Positions 44,505 through 53,870 of a stretch of DNA of 64,000 bases are shown in pieces. Made by a program: the position numbers and the translations under genes. The DNA comes from Bostrychus sinensis (Eukaryota; Chordata; Actinopteri; Gobiiformes; Eleotridae), in NCBI GenBank assembly GCA_020698575.1, contig CM036243.1, positions 4,661,649 through 4,725,648 on the forward strand, in the 5' to 3' direction. The notes under the pieces are model-generated. The model saw only the letters and a program-made list of their open reading frames with translations, made no database searches and was not told the origin of the DNA. How positions within the stretch are numbered: the stretch's first letter is position 1; each line of letters opens with the position of its first letter.

Positions 44505-44668
44505 GTGATGACTCTGATTTATCCAGAGCCGGGTTGCTGGAGCAGCAGTCTAAGCAGGGACACCCAGACATCCCTCTCCCCGGACACTTCCTCCAGCTCC
44601 CCTGGAGGAACCCCAAGGCATTCCCAGGCCAGCTGAGAAACATAGTCCCTCCAGCGTGTCCTAGGTCT
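44505..44668 (-). pseudogene. LINE 3' fragment (same family as 52531-53823)
   Basis: The minus strand encodes, within the frame 44643-44389, the motif FLSWPGNALGFLQGSWRK and GRGMSGCPCLDCCSSNPALDK. This follows the corresponding off-frame reading in the 52.5-kb copy nearly residue for residue. It covers only the last 55 or so codons of the family. The GATGGATG tail is missing and no target duplication is visible, so the copy is trimmed or old. It lies within 1.8 kb of the 42465 fragment but in the opposite orientation. Confidence 0.75.
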
Positions 44669-44669
44669 T

Positions 44670-45089
44670 GTGTGTAATACAGTCAGCTGACCACTTCAGA
44701 CTGGACACTTACTGTATAAGTATGCATATACAAGTACATGACATGACCACACAGATCCATGGAGCAGCTGGACATGTCCAGGACTGCAAAAGATATGGAC
44801 ATCACTACTATAGGATGGTAGTTGAGTTGTTGGAGTCATTGTTTTTTGTTTTGTTAGTTTTTTTTTTTTTTTTTTTTTTGGACTACTATGATGTTCTGAT
44901 ATTATTCTGTCTCAGGTTCAATACATTTGATTTGTTGAAATATCTCTTTTATTTGGGTCGTGGCTTGTCATTTTAGGGTGATGGTGGTTCCCGAATCTAG
45001 ACCAACTAAGAACCACTGGCATAGATAATAACAAATTCTCCAATGGATGTTGGACGTGCTGGCTATGGGTGTGCTGTTAGTAGGTGGGT
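44670..45089. other. Non-coding; poly-T tract
   Basis: T-runs at about 44859-44879 dominate. The 102-residue frame across them is low-complexity Phe/Leu and not a gene. Confidence 0.4.
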
Positions 45090-45578
45090 AAAGAACATTT
45101 ATGGGGTTATATAATGTTGTTCCCTCATCAAAAACATACCTGAATTGTGTTTTCTTTCATTCACGCCTGTTTGAGAAATCCTGTATTCTCTGGCACTGAG
45201 TTGATGAGGCCTCACAATGCTCCACAATCCCACACCCACTCCATGAAAATCCAGTCTGATTTTGTTCATTTGTCCAAAAAAATCAGTGCACGGCTCTGTT
45301 CCAATGATTCCTCACAGACATTTTTCATTTTGTAGTAACATGGCGTCATACAAAATGTTTAAGGAAGTAAAAAACTTTTTTCTCTGTTTCTATTCAAAAG
45401 ACCACAACACAGCTGCACTCTACTGCTCTCTGCTGGTCTCTTCACTTGTTTCTTAATGGCAGTAATGATTAGTTACGCTTTCTTTTAGTCAAATAATGTT
45501 TTCAAAGGTTGTAAAATGTGCAGCTGTTCTAGAGGTGACCAAGATTGGATTAAAAAGATAAATAAAAGCATAATATAG
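45090..45578 (+). mobile_element. TTAA-element copy (family of 1286-2322), eroded left end
   Basis: It follows the family order: TTGTTCCCTCATCAAAAACATACC, TTTGAGAAATCCTGTATTCTC, CTGGTCTCTTCACTTGTTTC, GCTGTTCTAGAGGTGACC, TAAATAAAAGCATAATATAG. The GTTCTAGAGG junction is uninterrupted and serves as the empty site for the MITE at 1765. Confidence 0.8.
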
Positions 45579-46495
45579 AAAAAATTCACGTCATTCACTG
45601 ATTAGGTTTCCCTGTTGTTCAGAACAGTAACTGGCATCACATGAAGGAGACACATGAATGCTTCTTCATCAAAGACTGTTTAAGGGACACCTGCCAAACC
45701 TGCATTATGGTTTGTTGCACCTCACATCTGCAAACAGACAGACAACAAACAGACACACTACTCTACAAATTCATAATAGTATTGATAATACACACAGGGT
45801 AAACAACACAACAGCCAACACATATGAGGAGAACTCATTTCAACTTGCACTCATTTAAGTCACGACCAAAACCACTGTGGAGTTTGAAAAGCCCTTTTTA
45901 AATTGTGTGGCTGACAATGGAGTCGACAGTCACAAGCCTCTGTGTCTGGAGGTTCTACAAGGGTGTCCTCTGACAGGACAGCAGAGGTGAGGGGACAGAG
46001 AAGAACACAGAGATAATCATCCAGACAGGTCAGGAGCTCTGTCCCAGTGTCACCTGCAGGAACATACAGGCCTGATTTCTGGGTCTTTTGAGGTGGTTCC
46101 TGCTACAGTCAGAAATACCCAACATATACTGAAAATAGACTTTTGTTGTTGTTGTTGTTGTTGTTGTCATAGCCACATTTTTAGCAGCAGTGGGCTAATT
46201 CTGCTACTTAATGTATTTTCCTAATAAAACAGACTACATAAGCAGACATCACAAGTTCTGTAATATCCAGTTTCTTAGTAGGATTGTTTGCTATCATTTG
46301 ATTCTATGTTGAGAAGCCATATAGCCAACAGCCAGTGGAGCCCCTTATTCAGATGGGAGCAGAACCCCTTCAGTCCATAAATACTATTTGTCTTGCCACC
46401 ATGAGTTAAAATGTTTATTAAAATCCTTTATAGTAAAGTCTGGGATGATATCCTATGATCTACTATTTTTATCAAGTAATTCTGACATCAGGAAG
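45579..46495. other. Non-coding; (GTT)n microsatellite
   Basis: (GTT)8-9 at 46143-46167. No exon or element is otherwise recognised. Confidence 0.4.
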
Positions 46496-46499
46496 GGTT

Positions 46500-46615
46500 G
46501 ACAGTGGCACAGGAGGTTAAGTAAATTCCCTTCTGACTGGAGGGTTGGTAGATGACTTCCCGCTCAACCCAGTGCATATGTACTATCGTTGTGTCCTTGG
46601 GCAAGACACATCTTC
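46500..46615 (+). repeat. SINE family B head fragment
   Basis: GACAGTGGCACAGGAGGTTAAG, GGAGGGTTGGTAGATGACTTCC, TCGTTGTGTCCTTGGGCAAGACAC: head and early body only, diverged. Confidence 0.5.
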
Positions 46616-47295
46616 CTACCTTCTACATCTCCTGTGTGTCATATGAAGAAAGGAAAACAAAATTGGCCCATGGAGATGTCCATATACTCCACAATTAGTC
46701 TCAAGTACATTCTATATACGCTTCAACTCAGCTGGGGGATACGTGATCTTGGCAGCATATTAATCATCATCTATTCATGTTTTTATCTCAGGATTTTTCC
46801 TTTCTGGGGATTTGCAGTGACGCCCAACATAACTCTCTATTTATCCAGAATTGGAACGGGCAGAAACAGTGCAGTTCCAAAAAGTAAACTTAAAAGGGTA
46901 AGCGCCGCCAACCTGGAGTCATGGAAGTCTCAAGTCTCACAAGAAAGTGACACATTGTGGTTAACCAAACAACAAGCTTGCAGTGGCTTTATTTCTCATT
47001 TTTTGTCATGGCAGAGCAGCCAAAAGAAAGAATAAACTTTGTTTGATGCAAGGAGGGGAAAACAAAAGTAAAGACGAGGGATCAAATAGGAGTCTCCTGG
47101 ACTTGTGAGTATTTACGATAGTGCTTTACTCCAAAATACAGGGGGAGCTCCATAGAGGAAAATGAGGCAAAAACAGTGAGTAAACGAGTTCTGCTTTAAG
47201 ATTTGAAACCAAGGAGATAAAAATGAATTGTGGCATTGGTGTATAGCTCAGTGGAAGGACAGTGAATATCTTGCTTAATGCCAAAAATGTGTTAC
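46616..47295. other. Non-coding, unassigned
   Basis: A 148-residue plus frame (46589-47035) spans from the SINE fragment into unique sequence. It has a hydrophobic segment (LIIIYSCFYLRIFPFWGF) but no family I recognise, and it begins inside a repeat. Probably chance. Confidence 0.3.
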
Positions 47296-47299
47296 TATT

Positions 47300-47415
47300 G
47301 TAGTTTAGTTTATTTTGTAGTTGTCAGGGACCATGTACAAATACATTAATTTTCACAGGAAAAGAGATGCTTTCTGTAGTCCCCCGGGCTTGTACTACCT
47401 CCAATATATAATAAT
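47300..47415 (+). repeat. Dispersed repeat shared with 2365-2560
   Basis: TAGTTTAGTTTATTTTGTAG, TTGTCAGGGACCATG, ACAAATACATTAATTTTCAC and CTGTAGTCCCCCGGG match the 2.4-kb copy in order. Confidence 0.6.
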
Positions 47416-48373
47416 AACCATCTGATGCATTTTTTTCCCTGTATCTAGTTCATCTCAGCTTTCCTTGCCTCTCACTCCTTATTTACCATGAAGTTGAAGT
47501 TCAGATATTTTGACTCATATGTACATCCCATGTTGTACACCTTTCATCCCTAATCGCCGCTGTATGCCTTGACACACTGACTCTCATTGTAAATAATTGC
47601 TGAGCCCCATTCACTTCCAATGACACGTGGTGAAGACGTAGAATTCATAAGGTGTATGTTCTATGGGACAGGTGTACAAATACGCTTCATTAAAAAACAC
47701 TTACAGCATTCCTGCTCGCAGCCATGTTCCACTGCCTGAGAAACACGGCTGAAATATTCATATGGCACTTATAAATGATACATATGGAAGGGTTAATACC
47801 TAATAATTAATAACACATGGAGAGAGATAAACATGGGGAAATGCAGCTGCACCTTCAGGCCGGGTCAGCCTGAGGGACGTCCCGAGGAGCTGTGCCACTG
47901 CGTAACTCAACACGAGCGTTATTAAAGCAAGTCAGGGCTTACTATGAAATGTTTTTACGTCATGTTTTTGGAGGCTTGCATCCAATCTGCATGTCCTCCC
48001 CGTGTTACTGTAGTGGGTCTCTCTGGGTACACGGCCTCTTGCTCGTTTTCCCTCGGGGGCCCATCCTAATCCTATCTGACAGTTGTTTTCTAACACCTGC
48101 CCTGGCCCTGTCCATCTCCTTTTTCTAACCTCATCACTGATCTCGTTCAGTGCAGTCAACATTTTAACAGTATTGTGGGTAATGTGCTGTTGCCAGCAAA
48201 TCCTTAATCAGAGTTCCCGTGGGGCATTAAAAAGCATTATAAGTCATTCAATTGATATTACAAAAATGACGGCCTTAAATGGCATTAAAACGCATCAAAT
48301 TTGATTTCACCAGGCAATAAAAAATGTAAATAGTTTTGAGGTAAAATCTCAGACATTATTAGTTTTATTCGTA
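47416..48373. other. Unique sequence with SINE C fragment; possible conserved block
   Basis: 47740-47900 is non-repetitive, with clustered AT cores (ATATTCATATGG, CCTAATAATTAATAAC) and a balanced flank. It could be regulatory, but that is only an inference. 47985-48055 contains CTGCATGTCCTCCCCGTGTTAC, a SINE C body fragment. Confidence 0.3.
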
Positions 48374-48384
48374 AATATAAATAT

Positions 48385-48634
48385 TCATTCATTCATTCAT
48401 TCATGCAAGAAGATCATGGGTTCTGCATGTACTGTGGATTCCCTCTGGCTTTCTCCCACCATCCAAAGACATGACATGTGTTAGGAGAATTGGTAACTCT
48501 AAAGTACCCTTATTGAATGAATGTGAGAGTCCTGTGACAAGCTGGTCCCTGTCCAGGGTGTACCCCGCCTAAGGCCCAAACCGGCATAGGCTTCAGTCAC
48601 CTGCGACCCCCAATGGGAAGCAGATGACTGAATG
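48385..48634 (+). repeat. SINE family C with 11-bp target duplication
   Basis: Perfect AATATAAATAT flanks (48374-48384 and 48635-48645) enclose a 250-bp copy ending GACTGAATG. Its 5' end is not the tRNA-like head but a run TCATTCATTCATTCATTCAT, the reverse complement of the family tail. Confidence 0.88.
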
Positions 48635-48689
48635 AATATAAATATGTATCTCCAAATATAAATTTACTATTTTTATAGCCTACACTAGA

Positions 48690-48760
48690 TAGATAGATCC
48701 CGAAGGAAATTAAATTGTTCAGCTGCTCCACAACCACACAAACACACAAAAATACTATAC
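48690..48760 (-). repeat. Retroelement 3' end with TAGA tail (antisense)
   Basis: TAGATAGATAGATCCCGAAG and GAAATTAAATTGTTCAG match the antisense 3' end of common fish LINEs. Confidence 0.5.
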
Positions 48761-49099
48761 AGCTATTATAAAAGTAGTAAAAACAACAGTACTAAAAGAC
48801 AATTTATAATAACAATAAATATGGCAGTACTATAAATAAATAAACTCTAAATAACTGTCAATACAAAGGTGAAGTGAAAAATGAGTTCACTAGCGTGACA
48901 GACAGGCCAGGTTTGCTTCTTGTGGGACCAAATTACCCACACATCAGATGTTTGACTTTAAACATTATTGGTGCTTTATGAACTGTATTTTACAATACTT
49001 CCAAATAAATTTTGACAATTTAAGCTGCCACGATTGTATGTTTGTGGCACTAAAAACATTAAAAATGGCATTAAAAAGCAGTGAATTAGACTGGATCAA

Positions 49100-49650
49100 A
49101 GTAAACAATTTCGCTTGAAGGTCATTTAACGTCGATGGTATCAGCACAATGTCGTCAGTGTAGTGGAGATCTTTGAGGATGCTTGTGAAGTTCCATTATG
49201 CCTCATCTCTAGTGCACTGTCGACCTTCTCATAATCCAGTCTATCACCAATAGGAACACAAATCCCAACATGACACACTCTTGTTTCACACCTGTCTTCA
49301 CCTTAAACCACTCTATTTTCCTTCCATCTATGACTCAAAAGTCTTTGTAAATTGCTTTGATCGTGTCTGTTATCTTGGTTAGAATTCTGTAGCTATGTAT
49401 AATTTCCCACACGCTTTCTCTCAAAAGCTTTTTTTGAAATCTACAAAATGGAAGTACATTCCATCTTCACTCGCCTGTTGCAGTATGTTTCTTGGCTCAA
49501 AACTGTGTTCTGATGTTCCTTGTCCTGTTCTGAAGCCTGCCTGTTCTTTGTCAAATTTCTTTTCCTCTCCATTTTCTATCTGGTCTATTAACATCTTGCA
49601 ACATTTTTGATGAAAACTGGGAGCAGAGCTTCGGTTTTCCTGAATAACTT
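49100..49650 (-). pseudogene. LINE reverse-transcriptase fossil, palm region
   Basis: Reading the minus strand in shifting frames gives the ordered hallmarks of a non-LTR reverse transcriptase: KFDKEQAGFRTGQGTSE near 49555-49508, a FVDFKKSFE catalytic-Asp strand near 49450, a TGVKQGC-like region damaged near 49310, and YTDDIVLI corresponding to the YxDD active-site box near 49165-49143. Several stops and at least two frame shifts lie between them, so no long frame survives. Motif wording (EQAGFR, VDFxKxF, RKTL-like) differs from the 52.5-kb LINE, indicating a second, older family. This is visible only by stepping through frames, since the plus-strand 71-residue frame here is a shadow. Confidence 0.75.
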
Positions 49651-49839
49651 GACTTTAAACCTCTATTTCTATGTTGGCCATTTCTCTTCATTCCGCAGTC
49701 TTTTTTTTTTTTTTTTCAGTGGTAAAACAATCATGCTCTCAGAGGTGGGTAAAGTATTATTACTTCAAAATATTCTGTACTAGCAATAATGTATGCCCAT
49801 ATTTTTCTTTTTTGTGTGTGTGTGTGTGAAAAAAGTCCC

Positions 49840-50060
49840 CTATTCTGACTTTTTTTGAGCATTTAACCATGTTATAATGTTGTTTCCACCACAAAAACAT
49901 GTCTGAAGTAGTATTTTGTTTCATCCACACATTTGAGTAATCTTATTTCCTGAGGCCGTCCCTTTCTCATGAGCTAAAAACACTCTCTACATGGAAACAT
50001 AAAACCAGGAAGTGCTCTTGAACTGTTTCTAAAGCCCATACACCGTCACCGGACTCATTC
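49840..50060 (+). repeat. Diverged relative of the TTAA-element 5' half
   Basis: CTGACTTTTTTTGAGCATTT, AACCATGTTATAATGTTG, CACCACAAAAACATGTCTG and TTTGAGTAATCTTATTTCC track the first 200 bp of the TTAA family. After that it diverges. Poly-T at 49700-49717 and (TG)n at 49815-49829 lie upstream. Confidence 0.5.
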
Positions 50061-50119
50061 TGATCATTTTAGTGCTACAAATGTCGTCACTATGAAGCAT
50101 TCAACTCATTTATCTATCT

Positions 50120-51120
50120 GTTAGCATCATGTTGCTAATATCCATTTAAAATAGTATAGCAATTTTAAGCTCTGTCCAGCCCCCAATGTTGCCAGCAGGG
50201 GGCGTTAGACACTTAATCCAAGCCTTATCTTCAAAGTCAACATGCCAGTTCCCCAAAATAAGATGTTTTCTATACATTTACATTATTGTAACTTAAAAAA
50301 TGTGAAATAGTATTGCAAAGGTGTCCACAACTATTTCAAAAAGCATTTAGTCTTAGGTAGCATTTTAATTTGTCTAAATAAAATATTGTGTGTGGTCTTT
50401 TCCTAACTTTAACTTGGTGTAATTACTGCATTTAACATAAAACACAAAAATTGTTTTAAATGGTGACAACATCTCTACACCATTTCTCATTAAAGGCTGC
50501 AACCCACTTCATGTTGCACTACCTGATTTATTTTTTGTTGTATATTGCCAAAGAAAAAAATATTTAGTTATTAGTACAGCATAACAGAAATCATCTGAGA
50601 AAAAAATTTGACTTTGAGGTCACCTGTGGGCTGTATTATAAGGTTTTTAGTTTTAGAGCGAGGGAAGGAACAGTTTAACCAATCACACGCTTTCATAGGA
50701 CAGGAGCGCTCTGATTGGTCAATACATCCTTTATTTATCCAGAACTAGAATCTATCAGGAATAATGTGAAGGAGCTGTTGTTTTATTTAAAAATTTATAG
50801 CTTATTCACATTTTTTATTTTAAAGCATTAAAAGCAAACTCCAGATGTGTGCTGTGTTTTTGTGATAGCTCCTGGCTGTGTACAGATTTCCAGGTTTGTG
50901 TGAGACTGTGATAAAGCGTCACCAAAGAGAGGAATTAGGAAAGGGGAGAGTATCATTCAAACTCAACATTTTTTTAGACACATCACTTTTACAGTTACAA
51001 AATCAGGCAGTGCAGCTTTGAGTGCAGATTTATAAACATGCAAACATGGAACAATGATGTTCTGTACATTCATATTTCTGTAAAGACTACATACATAAAT
51101 GTATTGTATGTAATTAAGAA
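50120..51120. other. Non-coding, unassigned
   Basis: AT-rich. No exon or element is recognised except CCAGCAGGGGGCG near 50194-50206, a motif resembling a CTCF core or a common repeat phrase. Confidence 0.3.
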
Positions 51121-51299
51121 AAGTGTTGGTCTCCATGCAGCAGACCTATTTTCTTGTTCCTACTCACTCTGCCTTTAACAGAACAAGGCTAAGAGTGAGA
51201 GAAGAAGTGCTAAAGGAATCTGAAAGTGCGAAGAAAAAAACGACAGACGAGACACAGGCTGAAGGAGACTTCCTTAAATACTCCTGCTGCGAGGTGCTC

Positions 51300-51440
51300 T
51301 GCTGATCAAACAGACAGAGGACTGAGGAGGGGGGAGGAGAGCGTGGGAGGGGGGTCGAGACAGGGAGAGGCCTGGACACTGGCGAGCCAGCCAGGAGGGA
51401 GGGGACAGAGCAGAGGCAGCTGTCAGATTAGGATCCTCTG
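51300..51440 (+). other. G-rich segment with quadruplex potential
   Basis: Runs of G6, G3, G6 and G3 between 51329 and 51365, in otherwise purine-rich sequence. The first loop is 10 bases, longer than in the strict model. Overlapping frames are low-complexity. Confidence 0.4.
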
Positions 51441-51930
51441 AAGGAGCGGATGGAGGTTTGACTCGTACTCAGCTCGTACTCCAGTGTGTCCAAGTGTCCA
51501 ATTCACTTTTGAAACGCATCATCTTTAAAGTCATCAGTCACATAATGGCCTCATACAACCCCGAGGTGCTCTGCACTGAGGAACATTCTCACAGCAATGT
51601 AAGAGCTGTTAGCATTTCACTAATCACACGCCAAGAACTTAGAATACAGTGGCAGTGTAGTGCCAGAAATGGTGTATTTTTTCCTTAAGCCTTTCAAAGA
51701 TACTTTGTGCATATAGTGCAAATATGGGAAGATAAATTTGAGACTCCAAACGACATGTCAGTATTGCCATTTAAAAGAGTGAATGCAGTATTTCACATTA
51801 CACAACTAGCAAGCCAACTTAAATTTGGTAAATATGCATAGACTACTCAAGACAAAGAAAAATGTAGCCATTGATCATCTGAACTAAACTCACATTTGTA
51901 AGTGTATGCAAGGTTGAGGATGTTAGTGAA
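51441..51930. other. Non-coding, unassigned
   Basis: Nothing recognised. Confidence 0.3.
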
Positions 51931-52082
51931 AGGTCAGCACAGTGGCAAAGTTGTTAGCATTCTTGCCTCACAGTGAGAAGCTCCCGGGTTTGATTCACGA
52001 ACTGCATGGGGCCTTTCTGTGTGGAGTTTGCATGTTCTCCACATGTCTGGGTGGGTTTCCGGTTTCCACTATCAACCATGGA

Positions 52083-52387
52083 CTGAGTGGCAGTAGCTCA
52101 GTTGGTAGAGACATTCACCCACTAACCCAATTTATTCCCAGTCATTGTGTCTTTGGGCAAGACACTTCACCTGCCTTGGCAATATGAATGTGTCAGTGTG
52201 ACTGTGGTCGGAGAGGCCTTAGACGCAGAATGGCAGTCACGCTATATCAGTCTGCCCTAGGGCAGCTGTGGCTACAGACATAGCTCACCACCACTCCGAG
52301 TGTGACTGAGGAGTAAATGTATAAAGCAAATTGTGAGTGTCTAGAAAAGCAACTAATGCATTCTTCTTATTATTATAAATTATTATA
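52083..52387 (+). repeat. SINE family B nested in SINE A
   Basis: Textbook A-box (GTAGCTCAGTTGGTAGAG), GGGCAAGACACTTCACC, GGTCGGAGAGGCCTTAG, GGGCAGCTGTGGCTACAG, GTGACTGAGGAGTAAATG and a TTATTATTATAAATTATTAT tail. It is inserted within the ATCAA/AAACATGC stretch of the host SINE. Confidence 0.85.
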
Positions 52388-52530
52388 AAACATGCTCAAT
52401 AGGCTATTCCCTTAGCTAGGTACTCCTGACCAAGGCCCTGGCTGAGGTGAAGGGTCCCTGGGCACTCCACTATGGTTGCCCACTGCTCCTGACAAGTTGC
52501 ACCCCGCAGTGTTGAAGGACGGGTGAAATG

Positions 52531-53823
52531 CCATCCATCCATCTTCTTCTGCTTTATCCAGGGCTGGGTCGCGGGAGCAGCAGTCTAAGCAGGCACACCC
52601 AGACATCCCTCTCCCCGCACACTTCCTCCAGCTCCTCTGTAGGAACCCCAAGGCGTTCCCAGGCCAGCCGAGAGACATAGTCCCTCCAGCGTGTCCTAGG
52701 TCTTCCCTGGGGCCTCCTCCTGGTGGGACATGCCCAGAACACCTCCCCAATGTGGCATCCAGGAGGCATCCGGAACAGATGCCCAAGCCACCTCAGCTGG
52801 CTCCTCTCGATGTGGGGGAGCAGCGGCTCTACTCCAAGCTCCTCCCGGGTAACCGAGCTCCTTGCCTTATCTCGAAGGGTGCGCCCAGCCACCCTGCGGA
52901 GGAAACTCATTTCGGCCGCTTGTATCCGGGATCTTGTCCTTTCAGTCATGACCCAAAGCTCATGACCATAGGTGAGAGTAGGAACGTAGATCGACCGGTA
53001 AATCGAGAGCTTTGCCTTTCAGCTCAGCTCCTTCTTTACCACAACAGACCGATACAACGACTGCATTACTGCAGACGCTGCACCGATCCATCTGTCAATC
53101 TCACGCTCCATCCTTCCCTCACTCGTGAACAAGACCCCAAGATACTTAAACTCCTCCACTTGGGGATGGAGCTCTTCTCCAACCTGGAGAGGACAAACCA
53201 CCCTTTTCCAGTCGAGAACCATGGCCTCGGACTTGGAGGTGCTGATTCTCATCCCAGCTGCTTCACACTCGGCTTCAAACCGCCGCGGTGAACTGAAGGT
53301 CCTGGTTTGATGAAGCCAACAGGACAACATCATCTGCAAAAAGCAGAGATGAAATCCTGTGGTCCCCAAACCGGACTCCCTCAGCCCCTGGCTGCGCCTA
53401 GAAATTCTGTCCATAAAAATAATGAACAGAACCGGTGACAAAGGGCAGCCCTGCCAGAGTCCAACATGCACTGGGAACGGGTCCGACTTACAACCAGCAA
53501 TGCGGACCAAACTCCTGCTCCGGTCATACAGGGACCGGACAGCCCTTAGCAGAGGGCCTCGGACCCCAGACTCCCAGAGCACCCCCCAAAGAACGCTACG
53601 AGGGACACGGTTGAACGCCTTGTCCATGTCCACAAAGCACATGTGGACCAGTTGGGCGAACTTCCATGAACCCTCGAGCACCCAATAGAGGGTGTAGAGC
53701 TGGTCCACTGTTCCATGACCGGGACGAAAACCGCATTGTTCCTCCTGGATCCGAGGTTCAACTATCGGCCGAATTCTCCTCTCCTGTACCCTGGAATAGA
53801 CTTTCCCGGGGAGGCTGAGAAGT
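52531..53823 (-). mobile_element. 5'-truncated LINE, 1293 bp, with 10-bp target duplication
   Basis: GGGTGAAATG occurs immediately on both sides (52521-52530 and 53824-53833), and the CCATCCATCCATC tract at 52531 is the reverse of the 3' GATGGATGG tail. The element keeps only the C-terminal half of its single reverse-transcriptase gene. Confidence 0.93.
52540..53823 (-). pseudogene. LINE reverse transcriptase, C-terminal 60%, inactive
   Basis: A LINE reverse transcriptase copies element RNA at a nicked target. From the 5' end: RRIRPIVEPRIQEEQCGFRPG with GTVDQLYTL (fingers), the catalytic strand CFVDMDKAFNRVP, GLWQGCPLSPVLF (template grip), a FADD active-site box, then GMRISTSKSEAMV, the strand EEFKYLGVLF, and a C-terminal domain with LGHLFRMPPG and RTRWRDYV. 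The FADD codons are intact (53340-53329) but lie one frame away from the flanking parts, because small indels sit on each side of them. A TGA replaces an Arg codon in the SRKAKLS stretch, a CpG-type change. The endonuclease and N-terminal RT are absent by truncation. I place it near RTE-like fish LINEs, tentatively. Confidence 0.9.
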
Positions 53824-53870
53824 GGGTGAAATGCAGAGAACAAATTTACCTATGGGGACAATAATTTAAA

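Larger units (their letters stand above)
51931..53870 (+). repeat. SINE family A copy split by a SINE B and a LINE
   Basis: The pieces 51931-52080 (GTTAGCATTCTTGCCTCACAG, GGGCCTTTCTGTGTGGAG), 52388-52530 (ACATGCTCAATAGGC, CTAGGTACTCCTGACC) and 53824-53870 (GGGTGAAATGCAGAGAAC) follow the same order as the intact copy at 8030-8270. Removing both inserts gives a continuous family A sequence. Confidence 0.85.

Noticed and set aside
46589..47035. 148-residue plus-strand frame with a hydrophobic segment
   Set aside because: It starts inside a SINE fragment and shows no family motif.
52083..52160. tRNA gene with good A-box and B-box-like sequence (also at 20100, 23870, 41420)
   Set aside because: Each is the head of a SINE followed by its body and tail. 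No full cloverleaf is evident.
52752..53291. 179-residue plus-strand frame
   Set aside because: It is antisense to the reverse transcriptase on the minus strand.
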